From Bostrychus sinensis (Eukaryota; Chordata; Actinopteri; Gobiiformes; Eleotridae): a stretch of 64,000 bases of DNA. The notes under the pieces are model-generated. The model had not been told where the DNA came from, did not search any database, and saw only the letters and a program-made list of their open reading frames with translations. A program made the translations under genes and the position numbers. Location of the stretch: positions 31,338,526-31,402,525 of the forward strand of contig CM036254.1 in assembly GCA_020698575.1 (NCBI GenBank). The letters run 5' to 3'. Shown here in pieces: positions 34,221-46,369 of the stretch (the first letter of the stretch is position 1; each line of letters starts with the position of its first letter).

Positions 34221-35332
34221 CAGGGGCGTAGCCAGGATTTTTTTTACTGGGGGGGGGGCCAGCCGGGTCCTGTCATTTTACTGTGGTGGCACATGGCAGA
34301 TTATTATTATTATAGGACTAATACAAAAAATGTGAATTATCTTCTGTTCTGTTCTGAAGCCAGTTATTTGGATGGTTTGAGGAAGTTAGGAGATGAGCCC
34401 TGATGTGTGCAGCTCACAGAAGAGCAAGTTGTGATTCACAGAGGTTAAGTATGTAACAAATTTACAGGGGGGTCTGGGGGTCCTCCCCCAGGGAAAAAAA
34501 AATCAAACCGCGCTTTGTAGGCTGCTCATCGAAGACGACTTTTGCAGCGAAGTGAAAGTAAAAAGGTTAGAGGCGCTGCTCGGGAGCGGGCGGGTCTCGG
34601 AGCAAAACCTGCTCACACAAACACAGCTGCCCAAAGAAGCATCGATAAGAGAATCGTCTTACTAACAACTTTGTCTACACCAAACTTTTCATGACAGGCC
34701 AAGACTTTCACAGTCTGTACTATCAGCTCCTGTCAGTTCCTCGTGCAGCGCTAATGCCTTTCCTTTCAGGCTCTACCACAATAAAGTTGTTTCAGCTGAT
34801 GGAAAAGGATGAAGTTTTATTTTGAAGGGCCACAAGAGGTGATCGATTTCTCTTAACAAAAACTTTACAGTGTGTCCCCATCCAACTGCAGTTTCTCCTC
34901 TGCTCTTCTCCATCTCTCCTCTTACTTTTGATCAAAATTAAAAACAAAGTTATTGGAAATAATTTTCTCTTTTGTAATAGTTTTTGAGCAAAAGAGACAC
35001 TGGACCTAAAAAACAAACAAACAAAAAAAAAAACACTGTTCGCAGAGAGATAATAAACGGCGCGTCTTTTAAAAAAGTCTAAATGCTTTTACACATTTTA
35101 ACGGTGCATATCTCTGTGATTCCTGAACCTATCAACGTGAAATAAAAACTGACACAAAGCTTGAGCTCTCATCTGTCAGGAGGATTTAGCTGCAGGTCTC
35201 TGTGTCAAACCGTTTGTTTTACAACAGCTGCGCAAAGACGTAACGTCAATCAGTCACGCCAGCGTCATTATGGACCTGCGTAGCCCGTTGTGCAGGACCT
35301 CTCAGGGGGGCCCCCACGTGGCTACGCCTCTG
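34221..35332. mobile_element. hAT element, 1.1 kb, perfect 8-bp target duplication
   Basis: The ends are caggggcgtagccaggattt and, inverted, 'acgtggctacgcctctg'. The 8-bp duplication tctataac lies at 34213-34220 and 35333-35340. The 'caggggcgtagcc' terminus is frequent in fish and the duplication length defines hAT. The interior has GC-rich patches (34540-34620 and 35215-35320). A 74-codon minus-strand frame shows no transposase motif, so it is non-autonomous. Confidence 0.85.
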
Positions 35333-35340
35333 TCTATAAC

Positions 35341-36402
35341 TGTTGTGTTTTGCCACAAGTCTGTAACTCCTGTCCAGCAGAACAGACATTCAGGGACCAT
35401 TTAGCCATTAGCTTATGATTTCTAACCAGTAGGAGATCAAAATGTCAAGAGGTTTCTTGTCAGAGTGGAGCGCGATCTCATGAGTTTACTTTTTATTTAT
35501 TATTATTATTTTTATTTTATTTTATTTTTTTTACCACTGAGCAGCATCTCAGACCAATATGTAGGTTACTATTCCCACAGACTGAGTTGGGAGAGAGTAC
35601 AGAAAACATCAGAAGAAGAAGTTAGCAAATATGATGGAGTGCAGGGGTGAAATCCAAGTTCCCCCTGGCACTTTAAAAATTAGCTGGTTGTGAAGCGCTG
35701 CTGCTCCCCTTACGCACATCAAGCGCTGTGCATAAGGCACCAACTGCTGGAATGATATTGTGTCTTTGTGCAGCTGTATTTACAGAATTCACAACACATA
35801 GAGATGTGCAGTAAACCTGTGCTGATAGAGAAGATTTCAAGTTTTCTGACAGTTTTTGTTTTAGAAATCTAGATGCGGGGACGGCAGAGATTATATTAGT
35901 TAAAGCTTTAAAACAGTTTAAAAGGTTTAATAAAAGATATGCTGCACGTGCATCTAATTAACAGCAACGTCTTTTTCAAAGAGACTTTTAATGGTGGGAT
36001 GGGATGAAGGATGAAAAGGCAGAGAGAGGAGGCATCACATGTGAGAGGTTCAGGGGCATCTTAATGGTGAAAAGATTTCTATCTTGAACATACACATTTC
36101 TTAAAAAGGTAGTCCATCAGTATTAGGTTAGTCTACAGTGGCATAACTGTAGACTACCGCAGGGCAGGTTTTCAGAAATGGCCCCAAAGCAATTATTCAG
36201 CTTCGGCCCTGGCTGTGTGGCAGAATTTGGATGGAAGAAAAAAACTGTTGTGGTAAAACCATTAGCAATATTTATGTTATTTTACTGCATATAATTCATA
36301 AAAAATGAAGTTATTGCTATCAAAAGGCACAAAAATGTTTTTATTTTTGTAATTTTTCAGAGAATAAAGATGAAATGTTTGAATGAAAAAAAAAAACTTC
36401 TA
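35341..36402. other. Unassigned non-coding DNA
   Basis: No gene is supported. A T/A-rich tract lies at 35492-35532. The sequence 'cagtggcataactgtagact' at 36136 resembles a hAT-type terminus, without a visible partner. Confidence 0.45.
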
Positions 36403-36404
36403 CG

Positions 36405-36505
36405 ATTTATTAAAAAGAGTGTAACAATCTCGTCTCGATCTCGTGAGCCCAATCTCATGTTTCGTGTCGCCTCGTGGGATTTGTGTCTCATCACAGACCT
36501 ACTAA
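36405..36505. mobile_element. hAT-like repeat end ('ctcgtctcgatctcgtgag')
   Basis: The stretch 'gtgtaacaatctcgtctcga', 'tctcgtgagcccaatctc' and 'gtctcatcacagacctac' resembles a common fish MITE terminus of the form '...gtctcatcacaccccta'. The opposite end was not found. Confidence 0.4.
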
Positions 36506-36612
36506 CCAGGCTCTGACATGACTCACATGAGGTCGAGTGGTTGACAGCTGACAAAACAGCCTTCATTATTCAAAATTTGTGATATTTGCTGGCTAATGCT
36601 AATTGCTATAAG
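36503..36612 (+). repeat. Dispersed repeat, also found inside the LTR element
   Basis: About 110 bp ('aaccaggctctgacatgact', 'cacatgaggtcgagtgg', 'ggctaatgctaattgct') match 56267-56376 within the LTR element interior. It may be a piece of an older repeat or part of a related element. Confidence 0.6.
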
Positions 36613-39482
36613 AAGAAATACAGTCTGAGGGCTACAGAATTCTGAAAAGTGCCTGGAGTAGCTTGGCAGCTGTGTGACTTTAGCTCCAGCAGCCTACGAG
36701 GCATCTATGTACATAATGTCTATGTGCCAAGTGGCAGTACTGGCAGTTATGGGCCAATGGTATTAGTACTTTTGTTACCAAAAATACTTTGGTTGGATAT
36801 ATGTTTGTTATCAATTTGTTTTTGTTTTTTTCATTCTTTTCTGTTGATGAACCCTAAATGTAAACAGCAGGGGCCTATTCAAACTTCAGCATATCGACTT
36901 GTTAAACAAGAGAAAGAAAAAGTCAATTTATGGAAAGTTTGCAACGTGGAAATGTACTAGAAACATCAACTCCACATCTGATCAAATGGGGACATCATAT
37001 CCACATCTGTTTGGTTAATTTCTGAAAACTAAACCACACACTATGACATAGTACACCTTCTCTGTTGATGTGGTTGTCAAAATTAGGCTTCTGAGTCTTA
37101 CCAACCAGAGAGGGCAAAAGTTTCACTGTGCTGCTTTAAAGCTCAGATTTCACTCACTATATAATCTCAAGTTTGACTTGTGTTAAATGCACTGTAAACT
37201 ACACAAGCAACGTTTAGATTCTCAAAATGATAGCTATGATGTCGACTAAAACTGGAAACAGCTATGGCTAATAAACACTAGGTTTTTCCAAAAGTTAGCC
37301 AAGAAAATGTAGCATGTCTTCTCTTGGAATATGACTAAGAACAAGACAGCAGAGACATTTCATTTTGTATTTCTGGCCTCTACAATGTACCAGCCTAAAT
37401 GTGCCTGAACTGCCTCCTTTTCTTCCTTTTTCTTCTCTTAAGTCCTCAGCTTAATAAACCAACACACACTCACTAGCCTGGATGCAGATGCACACACTGT
37501 ATTCTGCATATTAATCATCTGATAGTTCTAGGGTATTAACTGTGTCGGTACAGCCCTGTGTCTGAAGGAAACACCTGCTGAGTCTGCAGCGGTCAGTTCG
37601 ATGCAGCTGAAGGAAGTGGGCCAGAGAGGGTGGACTGCTCTTACTGCCGACGGTGATGAGGAGAAAGATCTCAGAGTGCTGAAGCTGGACCTCACATCTC
37701 AGTGTTTTCTGTGGAGAGCTGCACCTGTAACCAGCAACCTTCAGGTCTCAGTCAGACGTGTATGCTTCCAAATAAATAACCACAACTGACACCCTCTGCA
37801 TCCTCTCATTATCACTTATAAACTATTTTATATTTGCAGAGACGTCTAAAGTGACAAAGTGATATTTTGTGAATTCCTCAGCACCTCTCTCTGTAACAGA
37901 TAACATTAACACAACACTATAACGCTGCATTTAATGAGGAACTTGTTGTTCTAATGAAAGTGAAAAATTATACTTATGTTCATAAATATTATTCATCAAT
38001 CTTTGAGGTGATAGCTGTGAGTGTTTATTCTCTAGACTACTCCCGTTGATAAACTTTTCATTGGTCAGTTTAGAGCCCAAAAGAGTAGCTTAGCCTGGCC
38101 ACCCAGCCCCTCCTACTGTCTGTTCCAAAGCAGTAGGGTCTGGTTCCTCAGTCACAGCAAATCATTTCCACTCAGTTCGATTTGGAACTGGCCTATCACA
38201 GCGTTTTATCTGCAGCATGAATGCAGAGGTTAACCAAGGCAGCGCTGGCCACCGAGCTACTTTAAGAACTTCTCAGACCTGATTAACTGGGGTTAGTGCT
38301 TTCCTTCATTACATGTTGGTTCTGCTGAAATCTCTGTTGTTGTTCAGTCCTCTGCGGGAGCTTTTACTTGGTTATGTTGCCATTTTAAACAGTAAAGTCC
38401 TGCTGATGTCCGATGTAACGTCCACATTCAAACAAAACCACTTTTTTTCCACAGCTCTTTGTACAGCTGGCTTCTGCTGTTGTCCCTGTTCGGAAATAAG
38501 TACAGAGCTGCTCATAATATTGCGTATTCTGGTGTTTTATGGAGAAAACGGCAAGAATCAGCCATGTTTGTTTTGCTTACAGGTCAGTGGTACACTGCTT
38601 ACTTCCCCCTTCTGATTGGTTACTCTGCCTGCAAAGGGGTACCAGACTAACTTTTATGTATAGAATAGGAAAAAAGTCTGGCCAGCCAGGCTATTGGCAA
38701 TTGCAGAGATACAGTATTAACTATAAACCATGCCAAGACATCTGCATTTTGAACAAATTCAGCCATAGAATTTAAGCCTGCCCTCCATCTCAACGTCTTA
38801 GTATAGGCCCTTTAGAATATTATGACATCACATGAACACAACCAAACTTAAACACGAAATCCTCTTTGCAGTTTTCTATGACAACTCAGAAATTCACTGT
38901 CTCATACTCAGTTCTCCTATCACATTTATTTAACATGTCTCTTACACAATGACAAAAGATAATGTACTATTCAGAACTGCTGATATAGTCTTTCCAGAAG
39001 TCTAATGAACTCACTTGGAGAGGTCCTGGGTAAGTCCCGGTGTTATTGCAGGGGCAGAGACAGTGTATATGAGTGTAAAGGCAGTGGGCTGACCCAGGAT
39101 CAGCTGCACACTCCATTTGTGTCCTCCATAATGATGTATTTCCCCAGTCTTATTCCAGGGACTAGACACGGCCCATAAATCCTGCTTAAACTCTGTCCTT
39201 CTCTTTTCGGAAGCAGACAGGACTATGATGGACTCTCCTTCACCCCCAGCTCATCCCTCGCTCATTTCCTGTCCTCTGCGCTCATCCCTCCATCTCCAGC
39301 CTCTCGCTGTCTCTTCTGTACAGCTTTTCAGCTTGCCAACACCCACTTAACAGGAGTTTAGGTTTACATTTTCATTTACAGCTCGGAAATACAAAAAAGC
39401 ATTACTGAAATCCTGTGTGATGAGTCTATTATGTATTGATCTGTTCATATACGTATATTCTACTGCTTATTTTCATTAAGGG
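36613..39482. other. Unassigned non-coding DNA, 2.9 kb
   Basis: No gene is supported. Frames at 36649-36960, 37601-37789 and 38313-38775 lack recognised domains. The segment 37560-37790 is complex and GC-richer than average and could hold an exon or regulatory element, but nothing decisive is seen. Confidence 0.45.
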
Positions 39483-39484
39483 TT

Positions 39485-39600
39485 GAGATGAAAGGAACCT
39501 AAAACTCACCCTAACACGGGGTACACCCTAAACAATGGCCTGTTAGTCGCAGGGCTAACACTTTGAGACACACAGACAACCATTCCTTCACACATTCATT
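39485..39600 (-). mobile_element. SINE-like dispersed repeat fragment
   Basis: The blocks 'cacggggtacacccta', 'gtcgcagggctaacac' and 'acagacaaccattccttcac' are the reverse complement of the body seen at 27040-27245. Confidence 0.55.
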
Positions 39601-39754
39601 TACTATACCAGCCTTTCCCAAAGTCAAGAGCATTGCGGAGTTTACAAATTCAACAGGATTTAAAATTGAATTTATGTTAAAAGCTCTGTTATGTTCTGCT
39701 CCTAATTATTTTGAATATTTTAAACACAGACTTTACTATGGATGAAAAGGGCCC

Positions 39755-40330
39755 ACTCTAATGGGCCCCAGTGCAGTTGCTCTGGCCGCACTGCCTGACG
39801 TTATGCCCCTGATTGTAATTCATTTTAAACTCAATTTATTTTTATGTAATCGTAGACAACCTCTGGCGGTCCCCTGCAGTACCTTTGCAACTCACCCAGG
39901 GGCCCTGGACCCTACTATGGGAACCACTGCACTATGTGTTCTCCAGTTCACCTATAGTAACAGGTTTGTTTCCAAGGCCAGGGGTGCACAATGGCAGAGT
40001 GGCTAGCTCTCCTGCCTCACAGCGTTGAGATTGCAGGTCTATATACAGTATGTCAACCATCACTGAGCTCACTTTAGTGCTTCATTAAGATCCCATGCGG
40101 ACTACCACTATGTTATGTTATGTTCTCCATACATTTTCATAAAAACATTACAAAAAACACTGACTGTTGGGTAAATATTGTTTCAATGTAGTATTTTTGA
40201 AAAAAAAAAAAAGTATATAACTGTATATAACTTCTTCTTATGAATAGATAACCTCTGGCGACCCCCCTGCAGTACCTACACAGACCCTCCAGGGGGCCCG
40301 TGACCCCACTTTGGAAACCACTATGCTAAA
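39755..40330. repeat. Cluster of short repeat ends
   Basis: Two related segments, 39858-39940 and 40250-40326, share 'aacctctggcg', 'ccctgcagtacct', 'caggggccc' and 'ggaaccact'. Such 'ctctggcgacccc ... tttgggaaccactg' sequence is common at hAT-type element ends. Between them lies a plus-strand tRNA-like SINE head (39978-40040: 'ggggtgcacaatggcagagt', 'cctcacagcgttgag'). Confidence 0.45.
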
Positions 40331-40344
40331 ACATCAGAGCCTGG

Positions 40345-40478
40345 CTTATTGGTTAAGCTTTCATTCACTTACCTCCACACAAGGAGACTGCTGGCGACTG
40401 GCCTGGGGATTGAACCCACAACCACCTTACTGAGAGGGAGCAGCACTAATCACTCTGCCAATGTGCACCCCCTTTGGC
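40345..40478 (-). mobile_element. tRNA-derived SINE head
   Basis: In reverse complement the segment reads 'ggtgcacattggcagagtga' and then 'gtgggttcaatcccc', a clear B box, followed by 'ccagtcgccagcagtctcct'. It is the head of the same teleost repeat family whose bodies lie at 27040 and 16583. Confidence 0.6.
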
Positions 40479-40719
40479 TAAGCTTGTTTTATGGAATAAC
40501 CCTCTGGAGTAAGACATGCCAGACAAGGCTGTAAGATAACAACAGGAAGAAACAATATCATTCAAACTACAGCTGTGGAACTGCAGAGAAGCAACATTTT
40601 AGGAACCACATCATATTAACTGATTTTAACATTGCTCTGGGAAAAAAGCCAGTATTCTTTTAAGCAATGATGAACCAAAGTGCTAAGAAAAAACACAACA
40701 TTAGCACACCAGTAAAACC

Positions 40720-41093
40720 ATGCCACAAACTCAGACAAATACTAGTACACCCAAAAGACAACATCAACAGACAACAGACTCAGATCAAAAATGCAATGTG
40801 ATTCACGAGATACTGTACCTATCATGCAATAAAACATACATTGGGAAAATGGTGAGAGCGTTCAACATATCAAAAAAAGAACACAAAACAGAATGCAAAA
40901 AAAAAAAGAAACAGCAGGGACAGGCGAATGCACAACGCAGAAAAAAGCAGAACAGGGAAATCTAAAATCCGCAATTTCAGATCCTAGCAAGAAGGAAAAG
41001 CACATCATGGACTGGCATAATAAAAAGATAAATGTGATGGAGAACAATAAACACCGACTTTGGATTAAGAAGGCAAATGAGATCCATACATGA
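40720..41093 (+). pseudogene. GIY-YIG endonuclease fragment of a Penelope-like element
   Basis: The protein remnant is split over two frames by a frameshift near 40905. It lacks the reverse transcriptase domain that should precede it, and the catalytic GIY part reads VIHEI. It is therefore a dead, 5'-truncated copy, which is usual for these elements. Confidence 0.6.
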
Positions 41094-41139
41094 ATAAACC
41101 AGCCAGCAAGATATGTCACTGTAACATCACATGACTCTT

Positions 41140-41171
41140 CTGAGGAAGGATGCAGGGAGCGTCTGAAACAT
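41140..41171 (+). ncRNA. Possible hammerhead ribozyme relic
   Basis: The layout ctgagga, a short imperfect stem-loop (agga...tct), and gaaac resembles the core of a hammerhead ribozyme, in which the fifth base of CUGAUGA is the tolerant position. Penelope-like elements are known to carry such ribozymes. Stem II is weak and stem III cannot be drawn with confidence, so activity is doubtful. Confidence 0.3.
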
Positions 41172-41270
41172 GTAAAAGTACAAAAACACAGTACTGGTCT
41201 GTTTAAAAGGAAATATATAATAAACCTTTGTGGAAGACCAAATACATCTCTTTGGAATGCGATGTTCATG

Positions 41271-43103
41271 TATAAATCCTATTACAACATTACTTTAAAA
41301 AGGGCTGTATGCTTTTATTCATCTTTTTAGACCAGGCCACCTCTCAAACAGCAGCACAGAAGGAGGGGCTGAGGAGGAAGATGGTTCTGCTGCTGCGGTG
41401 GAGTTGGGGGACGAGGAGGGTTGTGGCGGATAACAGCAGGATGAGTGAGGGGAGAGGGCGTGTATATATAGAATGGCTTGACAGGTGATTGGATGAGAGG
41501 CAGGTGGCAGGCTGTCTGTAAGGAACCAATGGAAACAGATACAACTGTACACAGTCTTTTGGATAAATGAATAAGAGCAGAATGGATGAGGGTTTGTTGA
41601 TTGGTCAGTGCTTTACAGAGTGGGCGGGGCTTCGTGGGACAGGTGGAGGTTTGTGCAACCAAGCAGCACCAGAGAATACAGGATTAGTCAAACAAAACGC
41701 AACTCTCCAGGTATGTTTCTGGTGAGGAAACAATATTATAACATTAGATACAAAGAGGAAAAGGACATTTTGCAGAATATAGGCCATGTAACTAATAATG
41801 GAGAAGACCGACTGTATTGTTACAGTTACAGAACTGGGGTTTGTGCTGATTAATAAATCTGAGTTTTTAACTAATGAAGCTCCTAATATCAGCTGTCTGC
41901 TTTTGAAGCCACACCATTCACACCTCATGACTCTCTTTTTCACGGCCCACGCTGATACAAAATGATACTGAACAATTCATAATAATTTGAATATGAATAT
42001 TTAGAAGTAACTAAGCACGCTATGACATGAAGCATTGAGAATATTAACTATGGACACTATCATTTTTTAAACTATATTTTTAATGTTGCAGTCTAGACTT
42101 GTGCAGTTTTATTTGCTTTGTCTAAAACACACCATTATCTACCCTGAAAAATAGGCACAATATTATTTTCCATTATGGCTCTTGAACCAGGTCATTTTCT
42201 GTTGCTCTGTCCACATGACATATATCTTCTTTTACTTAGAGCTGTGTGTAATCTCCGCTCTGCAGCCACCATTTCTCTCGCCTGAGTTCTTTCAGACAGT
42301 GACAGGACACAGTGTGGTCCAGAGGAGAGAGGGCCCCTCAGTCCGCTCGGTCAGCTGGGCAGGAACAACAGGAGAATAAATACTACATCTGATCTGATAG
42401 AAATGATTCTAAACCATTGACAGAGCCTCAATTTATAGTAGAGCTATAAACTATAGACCAAGTGATGACCAGATCATAGTGGAGCCAAGTTAGTGTTAGT
42501 GTTTGGACTGTCAATGTTGATACACTGAAGATAAGAAAAAAAAAAAAAAAAGATTTATTTAAAGGGAATGTGCTTAAATTTTCTTTATGTTAATTTTCAC
42601 AATATTTTTTTAATGAATTGCTTGTTATACAGAGATATTCTGATGAAGTATTTCCCCTGTTAAGTACTGTATCTCTCTGGGTCTCATTCACAACAGTTTG
42701 CCTAAAAGTGGTTTTATTTTAGAATCATCTACTGTCAGGTAAACCTTCATGTTATCAACCTTATCAGAATGTATACAACTAGTATGAGTATCTGTGAAAT
42801 GTAAGATATTTCTTATAACCAACATAACAACATCACGTGGTCAAATGACAAAAAAAAAAAAAAAACTTTACAATGGGCTTGTGGAATTTTAAAAGGGGTA
42901 AATTCTACAAACTGTCCTCTGTCTCCATTTTATCATATTGTTGTCATCAAAAACATACCCGGAGTTGTGTTCTATTAGAGGAATCCTGTATTCTCATGGC
43001 GCTGAATTTCTGAGGCCTCATAACGCTCCACAATCACTGACCAATTTTAAAAAAGTTTTACCAATACTTTTAATGAACATGTGTATTGACAATTCAGGTC
43101 TTT
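41271..43103. other. Unassigned non-coding DNA
   Basis: No gene is supported. The minus-strand proline-rich frames at 41319-41662 arise from a G-rich plus strand. Poly-A runs lie near 42537 and 42850. Confidence 0.5.
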
Positions 43104-43104
43104 T

Positions 43105-43172
43105 GGGTTCCCCTGGCGCCCTCGGGGCCCTATGCAGCTGCTTAATTCGCTCATATGCTGGGCTGGCCCTGG
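43105..43172. mobile_element. Repeat end 'ggggccctatgcagctgctt'
   Basis: The segment ends 'gctgggctggccctg' and shares 'ggggccctatgcagctgctt' with about 940-975. It resembles the subterminal region of a hAT-type MITE whose end is 'cagggccagccc' on the other strand. The left limit is unclear. Confidence 0.4.
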
Positions 43173-44810
43173 CTGTAGTAACTTTATTCTTGGCAGTGTG
43201 AATGAAAACATGATAAGAAAGTAAAAAAAAGTATTGTGAGTGAGAGAAAGGCCTGTCTGTATTACACAACAAACTGCTCACTCCTCTGTATGAGCCATGC
43301 ATGTCAGGTGACACACTCGTGCACACTCCCAAGCACGGGGACACTGCTGGGACCTGAATGTGTCAGATGACATAACGGACCGCCCCTCCCTGATGCCTGG
43401 ACCAATCAGAATCATTGTCACTGACCAGGTGCTCTGACACGGGGCAGCATCCTGTCTGTATTTACCACACACAGCAGAACACAGCACAAAAGACCACTCA
43501 TTGCTTTTCACGTGCACAACTCTTCTCACATACAAAGAATACATCTAACTGGTATGTCAGTGTATGTAATAGTATCTCATTTATTGGTAAAATACACACA
43601 CAAAATGAAATATTTTCAATATTCTCAATGCAAAGTTGATTTTTTTTAAATATTTTTTTTGCTTTGACACCTTGGGTGTGTCAGAGATCACCAACAACAT
43701 TTGTTTTAGGAACCATTTCTTCTGCGCTGTGTAGAATCTAAAAAACAACTCCCATTAAAATCCAATAAAACTGGTTGTAATTTTTGTTACAACCAAAAAA
43801 TCCAAAATCCATGGTAATCTTGGATAGACCCAAGGCTCTAATAACCCCCTCTAAAACAATACACTTTGCATTAGAGTACTGAAAATATTTCATTTTTTAT
43901 CCCCCAAAATTGAGATGCTATTATATACACTGGCATAAAAAGGGTTAACATCCTGAAAATCATTAAATATTTGGTATTTATAGTCAGGGCAGAAGTTGAT
44001 TAAAAGATTTATGCAAGAAAAAGTAGAAAAACATATGAATGTATACAATTTTTAAGAGTTTTTTTTTTTTTTATGGGGACACTTTGTAACTTAACAGGAG
44101 CAAAATAACAAATTTAGTTAGAGAGTGTAAAAATGAAGTGATATTAGATTTGTGTTTAGAATATCAACATTAGTGATAAAATAAAATACACCTGAGCCAA
44201 ATTTTATAGAAAAGTTAAGAACCACTGCAAAGTTATCAAAAAATGAAATTTAAAAGGGACACTTTTGTTTCCATTGGGGCACAAGGGTTAATAACATAAA
44301 AACTGAATGGGTCCTCGCTGGTGAGTCATAAGGCTCCTTGGACATCAGCTGTACAGAGTAATGCTGTTTATGCTTCAGCTTTATGAGGCTATGAGCTTAT
44401 TTAAAGCTTATGTCTACTATACACTGCTGTAGAGTTTGGAACATGTTTGGATCATAAAATTACCCAGTTCTGTTCAATCAAAAGACCCACAGCATCCACA
44501 CATACAGTACGACTAGGTCCACAGGGGTCTACTCAAGCTGATGATGCATTCAAGTGGTCTGGGATTCACTAGTAAGAGCTCACTGTGATGGTCTGAAGGT
44601 GCAGAGGTATACTCTGTTAACATGGATTCACATCTGTACTTGCATGTAGCTGCACTGAACAATCACAGGAGTTCAGGAGTCAGTCCTTCACCTGTCCACA
44701 GAGACCTGAGCACACGTGGCCCAGGACACCTCCACATCCATCTGTAGAAGTGAGCGCTCAGAAACAATTCAGGACAGATTCAGGTCATACACTGGTCATA
44801 CATGACTGAC
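43173..44810. other. Unassigned non-coding DNA
   Basis: AT-rich, with T and A runs. The phrases 'ataaaaagggttaac' (about 43937) and 'gcacaagggttaataac' (about 44280) are weakly similar and might mark an old element, but they do not form clear inverted ends. No gene is supported. Confidence 0.45.
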
Positions 44811-44813
44811 TAA

Positions 44814-45578
44814 AGCTGGGGACACACTACACGATTTTCTCAGTCGTTACAGATTCTGAAAAGACTAGGAGCTCACACTAACCGACTGGTTTCAGCAAAT
44901 TTATTTCTGATGACTGAAAGACTGGGGCTCACACATTTAACGACTGCGCCTCACACACTACAAGATCTGTAACTGCAACTGACGCCAAACAAACACAGCA
45001 AACTCTGGCGGGGAACTCGCGAGAACTAAATGGTAAACAAACATGGACGCTACCTGGGTCGTTGTTGCCGTTGTGTGCGTAGCTATCTGTTTGGAAAAAG
45101 GGAAAGAAAAAACGGCTATGTATCTAGTTTCACTTGGGTAGCGCTCAACTTTCTTCGGTGTTTGCCATGGTTGTTTATGTTTTCTTCTTCTTCTTCAAAT
45201 TTCCGCTTATATTTTCCCGCCACTTCCTGTTTCTTCGTCTGCGTCCTGACACTATTTCCTGTGTCCCATCAACTGTTTTTCATTGGCCGCTGGACTCCAT
45301 GAATTCCCAGTTGGATGTAAACAGCCCACACTACAGGAGTGTGCGTCCAGAGTCGGCTTTAAAATTCAAACATGTTTGATTGCTTGTGACTGATGTCAGG
45401 CCAGGTTTTTGCGGCGCACACACTTAACGATTCGAGTCTTTGAACATCACACACTAACGGATTTCAGGGCCGACTGGTGATTACGATTCCCTGCAACTGT
45501 TGTTGACTGGTAAAGACTCGCTGCAACTGTGAATCGTTATAAAATCGGGGAAAAAAATCGTGTAGTGTGTCCCCAGCT
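44814..45578. mobile_element. Harbinger-type MITE with perfect 25-bp inverted ends
   Basis: Both ends read agctggggacacactacacg followed by atttt, exact over 25 bp. TAA flanks both sides (44811-44813 and 45579-45581), the typical 3-bp TWA target of PIF/Harbinger elements. Subterminal regions also mirror each other loosely ('gactgg', 'cacacac', 'taacgac'). The chance frames 45030-45379 run through a ttc-rich stretch. No transposase or Myb-like gene is present, so it is non-autonomous, and the intact ends suggest a fairly recent insertion. Confidence 0.85.
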
Positions 45579-45704
45579 TAAGACACACACACACACAGAG
45601 TGAATAAGACTTAATGTCTATGATATTATTTTCTCAGGTCTGTTCCACAGTGAATCCTCTGCCTCAGTTCTACCAATCTGTTCAGTTTGATCATCATTAG
45701 TGAT

Positions 45705-46161
45705 TAGTGACGGGTCGTTTGCAAACGAGAAAAATATGAATCGAGCCGATTCTTTGGAGCAAATCAGAAGAGCCGGTTCCTGTAGATGAGAGCCTGCTGA
45801 AAAGAAGCAGAGCAGAATTTGCTCTGCATTTGAACATGCAGCCAATCACATGTGAGGACACACTAGGATCATATCATTACATGAAAGAAGTAAAGTGGGC
45901 TCCAAGGACTGCAATTTTGATTATACTGGAGACAGCAAAGATGAGTACAAAATTTTGCAACAGTAATTTTTGCTTGCAAACTGCATAAAAAGAATGCTTT
46001 TACAAAAACACTGATTAAAAAAAAATTACCAACACATAAATCATTCATAATGAATTAATTAGGCCTAAATAAAATGTTCTGAATGAAACTAAATGTTGAG
46101 CCATTTGGAAGCTCTTCTAAGGGAGCTGAATCTTTGAAAAGAGCCAGACTGCCCATCACTA
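45705..46161. mobile_element. hAT MITE with perfect 8-bp target duplication
   Basis: The ends are tagtgacgggtcgtttg and, inverted, 'actgcccatcacta'. The duplication ttagtgat lies at 45697-45704 and 46162-46169. Internal 'gaatcgagccgattcttt' and 'agagccggttcc' are hallmarks of a fish hAT family with 'gtgatgggtcgttc' ends. It is 457 bp without coding capacity. Confidence 0.85.
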
Positions 46162-46189
46162 TTAGTGATGTGTTCACTGTCATTTCAAG

Positions 46190-46275
46190 TACAAAGGCTA
46201 GCACCAGGCACTGAACCGCCAACCATCGGGTAAGTGGGTGAGTGTCTCTACTGACTGAACTACTATAATAGTATG
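46190..46275 (-). mobile_element. tRNA-derived SINE head fragment
   Basis: In reverse complement: 'gtagttcagtcagtagagac' (A box) and 'ggttggcggttcagtgcct' (B box), closely matching the head of the SINE at 1760-2085. The LINE-like tail is missing, so only the head and a short body piece remain. Confidence 0.65.
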
Positions 46276-46369
46276 GTTCTTGAAACCAGGACTGTCTGGT
46301 TGTAGGACAAGAGCAGGACCTGGGTGACTTCAGACATGTTCCTGGCTCAGTTCAGACTCTGTCAGGACT

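Larger units (their letters stand above)
40690..41270 (+). mobile_element. Penelope-like retroelement, 3' fragment
   Basis: A plus-strand frame (40720-40965) contains NVIHEILYLSCNKTYIGK then RAFNISKKEHKTE. This corresponds to the GIY-YIG endonuclease core of Penelope-like elements (YIG kept, first half decayed, conserved Arg and the EH motif). A frameshift in the A run near 40905 moves the continuation to another frame, where MDWHNKKINVMENN is a typical C-terminal block. Downstream 'ttctgaggaaggatgcaggg' then 'cgtctgaaacatg' is the usual 3' region of fish copies. The reverse transcriptase part is missing. Confidence 0.65.

Noticed and set aside
41319..41662. Proline-rich minus-strand frames
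   Set aside because: They reflect a G-rich plus strand in three overlapping frames and have no recognised domain or splice sites.
43930..44290. Possible transposon ends around 'agggttaa'
   Set aside because: The two phrases are in direct rather than clean inverted relation and no target duplication is seen.
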